13,468 bases of DNA from DASUSF01 sp036375275 (GTDB lineage: Bacteria; Pseudomonadota; Alphaproteobacteria; Geminicoccales; Geminicoccaceae). Location of the stretch: assembly GCA_036375275.1 (NCBI GenBank), contig DASUSF010000098.1, positions 1 through 13,468 on the forward strand, read 5' to 3'. The position numbers and the translations under genes are program-made. Shown here one piece after another: positions 1-6,654 of this stretch (position 1 is its first letter; each line of letters starts with the position of its first letter). Below the pieces are notes generated by a model. It was not told where the DNA came from. It was given only the letters and a program-made list of their open reading frames with translations, and ran no database searches.

Positions 1-423
1 GTCGAAGCGATCTACTTCGGCGCGGTCGGCGCGCCCGACATCCCCGGACGACGTCATCCTCCGGGGGGCTGCGGCTTGCGGATCTGCCAGAGCTTCGACC
101 AGTACTCCCACGTCCGCCCGGCCCGGACCTGGATCCAGGGCGCCGCTTCTCTTCGATCTTCGAGCCACGGCTCCGGCCTTCGACATCACCGGCAGGGGCG
201 TCGCAACCGATCGCGACCTTCTGGAGCGGTGCGCTGATGCTCGATCACGTCGGCGAAGCGGCGGCGAGCGCGCGGCTCATGGACGCGATCGAGCGGGCGC
301 ACGCGTGCGGCGACGTGCCGACGCCGGGATCTCGGCGGGCGGGGGACCACGGCCGAGGTGACGCAGAGGGTGGTCGAGCTCCTGGAGGCAGCAACCGCTG
401 AGAGAGACGCGCTCTCGTGGTAG
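1..423 (+). pseudogene. Decayed tartrate/isopropylmalate dehydrogenase-type gene (remnant, 5' end outside window)
   Basis: Pieces of an isocitrate/isopropylmalate dehydrogenase family enzyme (tartrate or D-malate dehydrogenase clade, NAD-dependent oxidative decarboxylation of 2-hydroxy diacids) can be read across all three plus frames. Frame 1 opens with VEAIYFGAVGAPDIP (1-45), the next frame gives DDVIL (47-61), then GLRLA and ICQSFDQYSHVRPARTW (82-132), the family's N-terminal third. Near 150 an IFEP..HGS trace appears, then DITGRGVA (182-205), then IATFWSGALMLDHVGEAA (from 210) and GGRGTTAEVTQRVVELLEAA, ending at TAG 421-423. The middle of the protein, roughly 170 residues of a normal ~355, is missing between about 133 and 150. 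Small shifts occur near 46, 65-68, 78-81, 206-208 and 335, most of them one-base length changes in G or C runs. No reading frame could make a working enzyme. The family assignment is strong; the exact substrate is not known. Confidence 0.82.
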
Positions 424-453
424 ACTTCGCCGCCATCGCTTGCGGAGAACGCC

Positions 454-2094
454 ATGATCCTGGGTGAGGCGCTGCTGGAGGCGCTGAAGGCGCACGGCGC
501 GAGCCGGATCTTCGGCATCCCGGGCGACTTCGCCCTGCCCTTCTTCAAGGTCATCGAGGAGAGCGGCATCCTGCCGCTGCACACCCTGTCGCACGAGCCG
601 GGGGTCGGCTTTGCGGCGGATGCCGCGGCCAGGATCGGCCAGCGCCTCGGCGTCGCGGCGATCACCTACGGCGCCGGCGCCTTCAACCTGGTCAACGCGA
701 TCGCCGGCGCCTGCGCCGAGCGCTCGCCGGTGGTGGTGATCTCCGGCGCGCCGGGCGCCGGCGAGCGGGCGAGCGGCCTGCTCCTGCATCATCAGGCGAA
801 GTCGCTGGACAGCCAGTACCGGGTGTTCGAGGAGATCACCTGCGACCAGGCGCGGCTCGACGATCCGGCCCGGGCGCCGGGGCGCATCGCCCGGGTGCTC
901 AGGAGCTGCCTGGAGCAGTCGATGCCGGTGTACCTCGAGCTGCCGCGCGACATGGTCCAGGCCGAGGTCGAGCCCGTGGTGCCGATGCCGGAGCGCGCCG
1001 CCGACCCGGACGCGCTCGCGGAATGCGCCGACGAGGTCCTCGAGCGCCTGCGCGCGGCCACGGCGCCGGCGCTGATGGTCGGCGTTGAGGCGCGTCGCTA
1101 CCGTCTGGAGCGCAAGGTCGCCGAGCTCGCCCGGCGGCTGGATCTGCCTGCGGTCACCAGCTTCATGGGCCGGGGCCTGCTCGCGGAGGCGGACATGCCG
1201 CTCCGCGGCACCTATCTCGGCAAGGCGGGCGATCCGGCGATCACCCGGCTGATCGAGGGGTCGGACGCGCTGCTGCTGCTCGGCGTGCTGCTCTCCGACA
1301 CCAACTTCGGGGTCTCCGGCCGGGCGGTCGACCTGCGCCGGGCGATCCATGCCTCGGCCCGCGCGGTCAGGATCGGCTTCCACGTCTATCCCGACATGCC
1401 GCTCGAGGCTCTGGTCGATGCGATGCTCGCGCGTCTGCCCGAGGCGGTCGCCGGCAAGGCCGCGGTGGTCCGGCCGACCCAGCCGCTGTTCGGGCTGGCG
1501 GCGGACGACCAGCCGATCGCGCCGGCCGACCTCGCCGCCGCCCTCGACGACATGATGGCCGAGCACGGGCCGATGCCGATCGCGTGCGACGTCGGCGACT
1601 GCCTGTTCACCGCCATGGACATGATGGCGGTGCCGATGGTCGCGCCCGGCTACTATGCCGGCATGGGCTTCGGTGTCCCGGCCGGGCTCGGGCTCCAGGC
1701 CGAGAGCGGCGTGCGGCCGCTGATCCTGGTCGGCGACGGCGCCTTCCAGATGACCGGGTGGGAGCTCGGCAACGCCCGCCGCCTCGGGCTCGACCCGATC
1801 GTGATCCTCTTCAACAACGAGAGCTGGGAGATGCTGCGCGCCTTCCAGCCCGAGTCCCGGTTCAACGATCTCGACGACTGGCGCTTCGCCGAGATCGCAC
1901 CGGCGCTCGGCGGCAGCGGCACGCGGGTGCGGACCCGCGCCGAGCTCCGGCGCGCCCTCGAGCGCGCGATCGGGGAGCGCGGCCGGTTCCACCTGATCGA
2001 GGTGATGCTGCCGCGCGGCACCGTGTCGCCGACCCTCGCCCGCTTCGCTCAGGCGCAGATCGAGAGCCGCGAGACCCGCCAGCCCGCCGGGTGA
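454..2094 (+). CDS. ipdC: Indolepyruvate/phenylpyruvate decarboxylase, ThDP-dependent
   Basis: Thiamine-diphosphate enzyme of 546 residues that decarboxylates aromatic 2-oxo acids (indole-3-pyruvate, phenylpyruvate) to aldehydes; in Azospirillum the equivalent gene is the key step of indole-3-acetic acid synthesis. The translation follows the Azospirillum brasilense IpdC/PpdC as I remember it almost end to end. Visible marks: GIPGDF at 21-26 (catalytic Asp25), SHEPGVGFAAD with cofactor-activating Glu48, the HH pair at 112-113, and the ThDP/Mg motif VGDGAF (GDG 427-429) running to NN 454-455. The Glu that follows NN in yeast-type decarboxylases is not evident (NNESWEM), which fits the phenylpyruvate branch. 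Length is normal for the family. The ATG is preceded by GGAG at 444-447, 6 bases upstream. It stands alone on its strand, between a decayed dehydrogenase and a broken cupin gene, so no operon partner is visible. Indole versus phenyl preference cannot be read from the sequence. Confidence 0.9.
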   Translation: MILGEALLEALKAHGASRIFGIPGDFALPFFKVIEESGILPLHTLSHEPGVGFAADAAARIGQRLGVAAITYGAGAFNLVNAIAGACAERSPVVVISGAPGAGERASGLLLHHQAKSLDSQYRVFEEITCDQARLDDPARAPGRIARVLRSCLEQSMPVYLELPRDMVQAEVEPVVPMPERAADPDALAECADEVLERLRAATAPALMVGVEARRYRLERKVAELARRLDLPAVTSFMGRGLLAEADMPLRGTYLGKAGDPAITRLIEGSDALLLLGVLLSDTNFGVSGRAVDLRRAIHASARAVRIGFHVYPDMPLEALVDAMLARLPEAVAGKAAVVRPTQPLFGLAADDQPIAPADLAAALDDMMAEHGPMPIACDVGDCLFTAMDMMAVPMVAPGYYAGMGFGVPAGLGLQAESGVRPLILVGDGAFQMTGWELGNARRLGLDPIVILFNNESWEMLRAFQPESRFNDLDDWRFAEIAPALGGSGTRVRTRAELRRALERAIGERGRFHLIEVMLPRGTVSPTLARFAQAQIESRETRQPAG

Positions 2095-2096
2095 GC

Positions 2097-2516
2097 TCAG
2101 GGGGCGGCGACGGTCGCTGGAAGGTCGTGCGCCGGCGCAGCCCAGATCAGCATGGTCGCCCGCTGGTCGCCGGTGCCGCGGAACGCGAGCGGGGTGTGCG
2201 CCGGCACCTGGGCGAGGGTCCCGGGGGCGGCCTCCACGATGTCGTCGCCGGCCTCCATCCCGAGCGTGCCCGCGACCGCATACAGCGCGACGTCGCTCTC
2301 GAACGGCTGCGGCGCAGGCTCCCCCGGCGGGACGGCGACCCGGTACATCGAGAAGGCGCCGCCGGTGTCCCCGGCGGCCGCGAGGACGATCCACGTCTGC
2401 CCCGCGATCGCATCCCCCTGGATTTTCGCCGGGTGGACGACCCGCAGCACCGGCTCGCGCTCGAACGCGGCAGCGTCGGGATGCATGTCGATCCCGAAGT
2501 CCGGGGCGAGCCGCAT
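2097..2516 (-). CDS. Residual open frame: C-terminal cupin domain of the broken bicupin
   Basis: The part of the cupin pseudogene behind the amber codon stays open for 139 codons from ATG 2516 and could in principle be made as a separate single-domain protein. It carries a cupin-like core (MYRVAVPPGEPAPQPFESD, then a VPAHTPLAFRG turn) but not the HxH...E metal motif, so it may have been a structural, non-catalytic half. No convincing ribosome binding site precedes ATG 2516; only GCGGGCG is there. The ATG sits inside the helix that closes the first domain, which argues that it was an internal Met of a longer protein rather than a designed start. I list it because the frame is intact, not because expression is likely. 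Confidence 0.35.
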   Translation of the reverse strand: MRLAPDFGIDMHPDAAAFEREPVLRVVHPAKIQGDAIAGQTWIVLAAAGDTGGAFSMYRVAVPPGEPAPQPFESDVALYAVAGTLGMEAGDDIVEAAPGTLAQVPAHTPLAFRGTGDQRATMLIWAAPAHDLPATVAAP

Positions 2517-2943
2517 CGCCCGCTGCCGGTACTAACCGGTCGCTCTCTGCGGCTGCTCGAGATCGCCCGGCGCCTCGCCGGCCTCGAGCTGGAACCCGCT
2601 CGAACCCGGCCGGGAAGTTCCAGATCAGCACCCGGGCCGGCGAATCGCCGACGTTCCTGAAGAGGTGCGCCGTTCCCTTGCCGATGTTGACGAATCCGCC
2701 CGCGCCCAGCGCTGCCTTTCGGTTCCCGGCGGTGAATTCGATCGGCCCGCCCCCGATGACGTCGAAGCTTTCGTCCTCCCGGTTCTGGACGTGCGGCGCC
2801 GGCCCGCCGCCCGGCGGCACGGTGGCCTCCTCGAGCATGAAGCGCTGGCCGGTGTCCTCGCCGGTCGCGGGCATGCGGACGATGCCGCCCTGCCACCACC
2901 AGGCCCGGCCCTCGCCCGGCCGGACGATCCTCAGTCCGCTCAT
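2097..2943 (-). pseudogene. Two-domain cupin (bicupin) gene broken by a frameshift and an in-frame amber codon
   Basis: Reads as one bicupin protein of about 280 residues (quercetin-dioxygenase-like cupin family) with two lesions. It starts at ATG 2943 (MSGLRIVRPG) behind a good GGGGAGGG site. The first cupin runs through PPGGGPAPHVQNREDE, with an HxQ...E metal set instead of HxH...E, to GKGTAHLFRN and LIWNFPAGFER. At 2595-2597 one extra G in a GGG run shifts the frame. After correction FQLEAGEAPGDLEQPQRATG follows, but then a TAG at 2532-2534 stops it. The same frame goes on as YRQRAMRLAPDFGIDMHPD, which is the normal C-terminal helix of a first cupin domain, and into a second cupin domain ending at 2097. 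The second domain lacks recognisable His ligands. Its 3' end lies 2 bp from the end of ipdC, which is convergent. If the shift were a sequencing error, the amber codon would still split the protein. Confidence 0.75.
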
Positions 2944-2971
2944 CGCATCGCCCTCCCCGAAGCGCGCGCGG

Positions 2972-3000
2972 TTGACGGCCGCCACCGTTCGCGGCGACAT
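2972..3000 (+). promoter_or_regulatory. Weak candidate promoter for the hydroxyacid dehydrogenase gene
   Basis: In the 97-bp gap between the divergent cupin remnant and the dehydrogenase there is TTGACG at 2972-2977, close to a sigma70 -35 box. The matching -10 position 17 bases on reads CGACAT, which is poor. An 8-bp perfect palindrome ATCTAGAT lies just downstream, at 2999-3006. No firm promoter can be claimed. Confidence 0.2.
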
Positions 3001-3040
3001 CTAGATCGAAGCACAACGCCACCATTCTCCGGAGGGTCCC

Positions 3041-3985
3041 ATGAGCCAGCCCGAGGTCCTCCAGATCATCGAGATGCCCGAGGCTCCACAGGCCGCGGCG
3101 GAGGCAGCGTTCACGCTGCACAAGCTGTACGCGGCGGCGGATCGGGAGGCCCTGCTCGCGGCGGCGACCCCGAACGCGCGCGCGATCCTGACCAACGGCC
3201 ATCTCGGGGCCGGCCGCGCGCTGATGGAGCGCCTGCCGAAGCTCGAGATCGTCGGCTGCTATGGCGTGGGCGTCGATGCGGTCGACCTCGACGCGGCGCG
3301 GGATCTCGGGGTCAGGGTCACCAACACGCCGGACGTCCTCACGGACGCGGTTGCGGAGCTTGGCGTGGCCCTCCTGCTCGACGTCGCCCGGAAGGTGTCG
3401 TACAATGACCGCTACGTCCGCGCGGGCCGCTGGCGGAAAGAGGGCGACCCGCCGCTCGGCCGCTCCCTCGCCGGCCGCAGAATCGGGATCGTGGGCCTCG
3501 GGCGGATCGGCCGCGCCACCGCCGCCCGGCTCGCGCCGTTCGGGGTCGAGGTCAGCTACCACGGGCCGAGGCGGAAGGCGGACGCCGAGTATCCCTACTA
3601 CGACGACCTCGTGGCCATGGCGCGGGAGGTCGAGGTGCTGATGATCACCTGCGTCGGCAGCCCGGCGACCGCCGGCATGGTCACCGCCGAAGCGATCGAG
3701 GCGCTCGGGCCGGACGGCTGGCTGATCAACATGAGCCGGGGCTTCGTCGTCGACGAGGCGGCGCTGGTGGAGGCCCTGGCCGGCGGGCGGCTCGGCGGCG
3801 CCGGACTCGACGTCTTCCTCCACGAGCCGGACGTGCCTGCACCGCTCCTGGCCATGGACAACGTCGTCCTGCAGCCGCACCAGGCGAGCGGCACGGTCGA
3901 GACCCGGACCGCGATGGGCATGCTCACGGTCGAGAACCTGAAGGCCCATTTCGCCGGGCGGCCGCTGCCGACGCCGGTGGTCTGA
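3041..3985 (+). CDS. D-2-hydroxyacid dehydrogenase (glyoxylate/hydroxypyruvate/hydroxyphenylpyruvate reductase type)
   Basis: NAD(P)-dependent reductase of 2-oxo acids to D-2-hydroxy acids, 314 residues, normal for the family. The nucleotide-binding Rossmann domain sits in the middle with GLGRIG at 152-157. The catalytic triad of the family is complete: Arg233 in NMSRGFVVDE, Glu262 in HEPDVP and His280 in LQPHQAS. The GVGVDAVDLDAARDLGVRVTNTPDVLTD stretch (residues 75-102) matches the glyoxylate/hydroxypyruvate and plant-type hydroxyphenylpyruvate reductase branch rather than lactate or phosphoglycerate dehydrogenase, and there is no C-terminal ACT domain. ATG 3041 follows GGAGGG at 3031-3036. 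The stop codon lies 2 bp before the phosphotransferase start, so the two are probably co-transcribed. The nearby ipdC suggests an aromatic 2-oxo acid as a possible substrate, but this is inference. Confidence 0.88.
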   Translation: MSQPEVLQIIEMPEAPQAAAEAAFTLHKLYAAADREALLAAATPNARAILTNGHLGAGRALMERLPKLEIVGCYGVGVDAVDLDAARDLGVRVTNTPDVLTDAVAELGVALLLDVARKVSYNDRYVRAGRWRKEGDPPLGRSLAGRRIGIVGLGRIGRATAARLAPFGVEVSYHGPRRKADAEYPYYDDLVAMAREVEVLMITCVGSPATAGMVTAEAIEALGPDGWLINMSRGFVVDEAALVEALAGGRLGGAGLDVFLHEPDVPAPLLAMDNVVLQPHQASGTVETRTAMGMLTVENLKAHFAGRPLPTPVV

Positions 3986-3987
3986 CC

Positions 3988-5007
3988 ATGACCGCGCGCC
4001 TCGACTTCGACCCGGCCCGACTCGGAGCCTACCTCAAGGCGCGGCTGCCTGAGCTCGACGGGCCGATGACGGTCGAGCCGATCGGCGGCGGCCAGTCCAA
4101 CCCGACCTGCTTCCTCCGCTTTCCGTCCACGACGGTGGTGCTGCGCAAGCAGCCGGCGGGCGAGCTGCTGCCGTCGGCGCACGCCGTCGACCGCGAGCAC
4201 CGGGTACAGGCGGCGCTGGCGGCGACCGACGTTCCGGTGCCGGCAATGCTGCACCTGTGCGAGGACCGGTCGGTCATCGGCACGCTGTTCTACGTGATGG
4301 AGGCGCTCGACGGCCGGGTGTGGCAGGACTCGACCATCCCCGGCGTATCGCCGGACGAACGGGCAGCGATGTACGATTCGATGAACGACGTGCTCGCCCG
4401 GCTGCACAAGGTCGACTGGCGCGCGGTCGGCCTCGAGGGCTTCGGCCGACCCGGCAGCTACTTCACCCGCCAGATCGATCGCTGGACCCGGCAGTGGCAG
4501 GCGTCCAGGACCCGCGAGATCCCGGAGATCGATCGGCTGATCGGATGGCTGCCCGACCACGTTCCGTCGGGCGAGGACGAGACCACGATCGTCCACGGCG
4601 ACTACAGGATCGGCAACCTGCTGTTCCACCGGACCGAGCCCCGGGTGATCGCCGTGCTCGACTGGGAGCTCTCCACCCTCGGCCACCCGCTCGCCGACCT
4701 CGCCTTCAACTGCATCCTCTACCACTCGACTCCGGACGACTACTGCGGCATCCGGGGGGTGGACCAGGAAGCGCTGGGCATCCCGTCGGAGGAAGACTAC
4801 GTCCGGCGCTACTGCGAACGGGTCGGCCGCGCCGACGGCATCACGTCATTCCACCTCGCCTTCTCGATGTTCCGCTTCGCGGTGATCTTCGAGGGCATCG
4901 CCCAGCGCGCCCGGATCGGCACCGCGGCCTCGCATGACGCGGCCGAGGTCGGCCGGCTTTCGGTCGCCTTCGCGCGCCACGCCTGCGCCCTGATCGACCA
5001 GGCCTGA
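3988..5007 (+). CDS. APH-family phosphotransferase, ACAD10/LvaA-like kinase
   Basis: Soluble small-molecule kinase of 339 residues with the aminoglycoside-phosphotransferase fold. An N-lobe with IGGGQSNPT and VLRKQP (Lys54 probably binds ATP) leads to the catalytic loop HGDYRIGN (203-210, Asp205 and Asn210) and the Mg-binding DWE at 225-227 (Asp225), then LGHPLADLAF. This wording is typical of the branch fused or linked to acyl-CoA dehydrogenases (ACAD10/11) and of LvaA, which phosphorylate 4-hydroxyacyl-CoA compounds, not of antibiotic-resistance kinases. No acyl-CoA dehydrogenase gene is in the window. It starts 2 bp after the hydroxyacid dehydrogenase stop codon, so the pair is very likely one operon in which a reduced hydroxy product could be phosphorylated; that link is inferred. 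The ATG has no strong SD of its own, fitting translational coupling. Confidence 0.85.
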   Translation: MTARLDFDPARLGAYLKARLPELDGPMTVEPIGGGQSNPTCFLRFPSTTVVLRKQPAGELLPSAHAVDREHRVQAALAATDVPVPAMLHLCEDRSVIGTLFYVMEALDGRVWQDSTIPGVSPDERAAMYDSMNDVLARLHKVDWRAVGLEGFGRPGSYFTRQIDRWTRQWQASRTREIPEIDRLIGWLPDHVPSGEDETTIVHGDYRIGNLLFHRTEPRVIAVLDWELSTLGHPLADLAFNCILYHSTPDDYCGIRGVDQEALGIPSEEDYVRRYCERVGRADGITSFHLAFSMFRFAVIFEGIAQRARIGTAASHDAAEVGRLSVAFARHACALIDQA

Positions 5008-5469
5008 GGGCAGCTTGAGGATGAAATCCCAGCTGGCGGCGCGCGGTGCCCCCTCCACACTGGGCGAACGCGCAGAGCGGATGCGCCTCGCCCGGACCAG
5101 CTCCCGCTCATGGCGCCCTGGTCGCATGCCTCAGCTCCCGGACCGCCTTCCAGGCAGGTGAGGCGACCTGCGAGGGCAAGACGGCCATATCGATGTGCAG
5201 TGGGGCGGGTTCACCCGCTGGACCCACCAGCAGAGCGGATCCCGATCTGACGGAACCGCCTGCGGGCGGCTCCGATCGGGTGAATCCGCTCGACTTCAAC
5301 GACTTGGCCGACTTCCTGGCCGCCAGGTGGTTCCACCTGCCTGGAAAACGGGCCAGGGCCGGAACCCGTTCTGGTCGGGCCAGCCGCGGCGCCCCGGCCG
5401 GCGCGGCTTCCGGCACCGAGGCGGAGGCATCGACCGGCGCCGGCACCGCTGATCGGGCGCGCGAGCACC
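5008..5469. other. 462-bp gene-free gap between convergent genes
   Basis: The two flanking genes converge into this gap, so it should contain transcription ends, not promoters. No hairpin followed by a T run is visible. Frames open through it on both strands (for example a minus frame of 137 codons, 5108-5521) show low-complexity Pro/Ala/Gly/Arg composition and no domain I recognise. They also run into the 3' end of the TPR lipoprotein gene, so I do not call a gene. The only clear structure is the hairpin block at 5205-5370, listed separately. Confidence 0.6.
5205..5370. repeat. Cluster of four consecutive inverted repeats (hairpin block)
   Basis: Four dyads follow one another within 166 bp. 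(1) GCGGG 5205-5209 / CCCGC 5214-5218 with a TTCA loop. (2) A long imperfect dyad from GAGCGGAT at 5233 to ATCCGCTC ending at 5291, with CCCGATC and GATCGGG, then GGAACCGCC and GGCGGCTCC, pairing inwards around a TGCG loop. (3) CAGGTG 5324-5329 / CACCTG 5334-5339 with a 4-base loop. (4) AACGGG 5347-5352 / CCCGTT 5365-5370. The set could be a repeated palindromic element, a structured RNA or a bidirectional transcription end between the convergent genes. I cannot tell which, nor whether it recurs elsewhere in the genome. Confidence 0.5.
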
Positions 5470-6642
5470 TCAGAGCGGGACCGCCCGACAGGCTTCGCCC
5501 CGGCTCCGGAGGCTGCTGCACAGGCTCTGTGCCCGGCCGGCGTCGGCCACCGGACCGACCAGAAGGGGCTGCGCTCCTCCACTCGCGGCGGCGAGCCGAC
5601 CCATGCCGTCGAGGAGGTCACCGTGCTCGTCCTTGATGCCGCGCCAGGCATCGGCCGCGCTGCCGGCGCTGGCGTGATCGCCGAGGTCGAGGAACCAGCG
5701 GCCGGTCGCCGAGAGGCCGAGCTCGAGTCCGCCGCCGCCGAGCGCCACCGCCTCGAGCTTGCGGTTGGCGAGGTCGTCCGCCCGGCCGCTGGAGCGGTCG
5801 GGAGCCTGGACGCCGACCGCCGCCGCGCGCATCCGCCCGTCGTCGATCGCCCGGATCGAGGCGTAGTAGGCGAGGTTGTTCTCGACCGCGTCGTTCGCGA
5901 GGTCGATCCGGCTGATCCGCTCGGCAGCCGCGAGATCGCCCTTCAGGCCATAGGCGAGGGCCAGGTTCTGCCGGTTGCGGGCGCGTGCGCCCGGATCGTC
6001 CACCACCGAGCCCAGCATCTCGATGCCCGCGTCGTGCCGCCCGGCGAGCGCCAGCGACAGGCCGAGGTTGTTCCGGATCAGCATGCTGTCCGGCGCGACC
6101 TCGAGGCCCTTCCGGTACGCGGCCTCGGCCGAGGCATGATCCCCGGTCATGTCGTATGCGACGCCGAGCCCGTTCCAGGCCTGGATGTCCTGCGGCGCCA
6201 GGGTGGTCGCGGCCTGGTAGTGGCCGATGGCGGTCTCGGGGCGCCGCAGTCCGACCAGGGAGCGACCGTAGCCGCGGTGCGCTGCAGAGCTCTCGGCATC
6301 CTTCCTGAGCGCCTCCTCGAAGGTCCGCGCCGCCTCCTGGTATGCCTCGAGCTCGATCAGGGTCTCGCCGAGCAGCACGTACGCTTCCGGCCGGCCCGGC
6401 TCGATCGTCACCGCCTGCCGGTAGAGCTGCACCGCCGCGGCGGAGTCGCCCGCCGAGCGGGTCGACGAGGCCATGCGGAGCAGCGTACCGTACCGACTCT
6501 GCTCGTCCGCCGCCTGGGCTTCGGAGGTCATGGCCGGCGCGAGGGGCGTGCGGACGGTGTTCGGCGCGCAGGCCGAGAGCGCGAGGAGCGCACAGGCGGC
6601 GACGACCGCGCCCGGCCTGCCCGACCAGACAGATAGGGGCAT
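5470..6642 (-). CDS. TadD-like TPR lipoprotein with C-terminal SPOR domain
   Basis: Predicted lipoprotein of 390 residues. A signal peptide with hydrophobic core AVVAACALLALSAC ends in the lipobox LSAC, with Cys25 to be lipidated. From about residue 50 to 250 there are five or so TPR units, for example AVQLYRQAVTIEPGRPEAY, AARTFEEALRKDAESSAAH and AEAAYRKGLEVAPDSMLI, a scaffold for protein contacts as in TadD of Flp/Tad pili. The last ~75 residues (from GRWFLDLGDHAS to ACRAVPL) look like a SPOR domain, which binds denuded peptidoglycan. ATG 6642 is chosen over an upstream TTG at 6648 because GGAGG at 6650-6654 lies 7 bases from the ATG but overlaps usable spacing for the TTG. No other tad or pilus gene is in the window, so a pilus role is unproven; an envelope or division-site scaffold is equally possible. 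The gene is divergent from the LdtR-like regulator. Confidence 0.82.
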   Translation of the reverse strand: MPLSVWSGRPGAVVAACALLALSACAPNTVRTPLAPAMTSEAQAADEQSRYGTLLRMASSTRSAGDSAAAVQLYRQAVTIEPGRPEAYVLLGETLIELEAYQEAARTFEEALRKDAESSAAHRGYGRSLVGLRRPETAIGHYQAATTLAPQDIQAWNGLGVAYDMTGDHASAEAAYRKGLEVAPDSMLIRNNLGLSLALAGRHDAGIEMLGSVVDDPGARARNRQNLALAYGLKGDLAAAERISRIDLANDAVENNLAYYASIRAIDDGRMRAAAVGVQAPDRSSGRADDLANRKLEAVALGGGGLELGLSATGRWFLDLGDHASAGSAADAWRGIKDEHGDLLDGMGRLAAASGGAQPLLVGPVADAGRAQSLCSSLRSRGEACRAVPL

Positions 6643-6649
6643 CCTCAAT

Positions 6650-6654
6650 CCTCC
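6650..6654 (-). promoter_or_regulatory. Ribosome binding site that fixes the TPR lipoprotein start
   Basis: GGAGG on the minus strand, 7 bases before ATG 6642. It is only one base away from the alternative in-frame TTG at 6648, so it supports the shorter form of the protein. Confidence 0.7.

Noticed and set aside
2532..2534. Amber codon as a recoded pyrrolysine or programmed readthrough site
   Set aside because: The family has no reason for a special residue there, a separate frameshift lies 60 bases upstream, and no recoding signals are evident. Plain decay explains it better.
277..3000. A 907-codon open frame on the minus strand
   Set aside because: Only its first ~115 codons (cupin N-terminal half) are real. 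The rest is antisense to ipdC, with Arg/Asp/Gly-rich composition typical of shadow frames in GC-rich DNA.
2147..3949. A 600-codon minus frame across the dehydrogenase and cupin genes
   Set aside because: No family pattern in the translation and complete antisense overlap with a gene that has all its catalytic residues.
3988..5007. Aminoglycoside resistance gene
   Set aside because: The APH fold is there, but the motif wording is that of acyl-CoA-linked kinases and the gene is coupled to a metabolic dehydrogenase.
5200..5235. tRNA-like 3' end (GGGTTCACCCGC ... CCACCA)
   Set aside because: The T-arm-like stem with a 4-base loop is too small, and no D-arm, anticodon arm or matching acceptor stem is found upstream.
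5108..5521. A 137-codon minus frame in the gap, possible small gene
   Set aside because: It crosses all four hairpins and runs into the 3' end of the TPR gene, has no good ribosome binding site, and its composition is Ala/Pro/Gly/Arg-rich. More likely a shadow of the structured DNA.
5623..6636. A 337-codon plus frame
   Set aside because: Exactly antisense to the TPR lipoprotein, whose signal peptide, lipobox and TPR units are clear.
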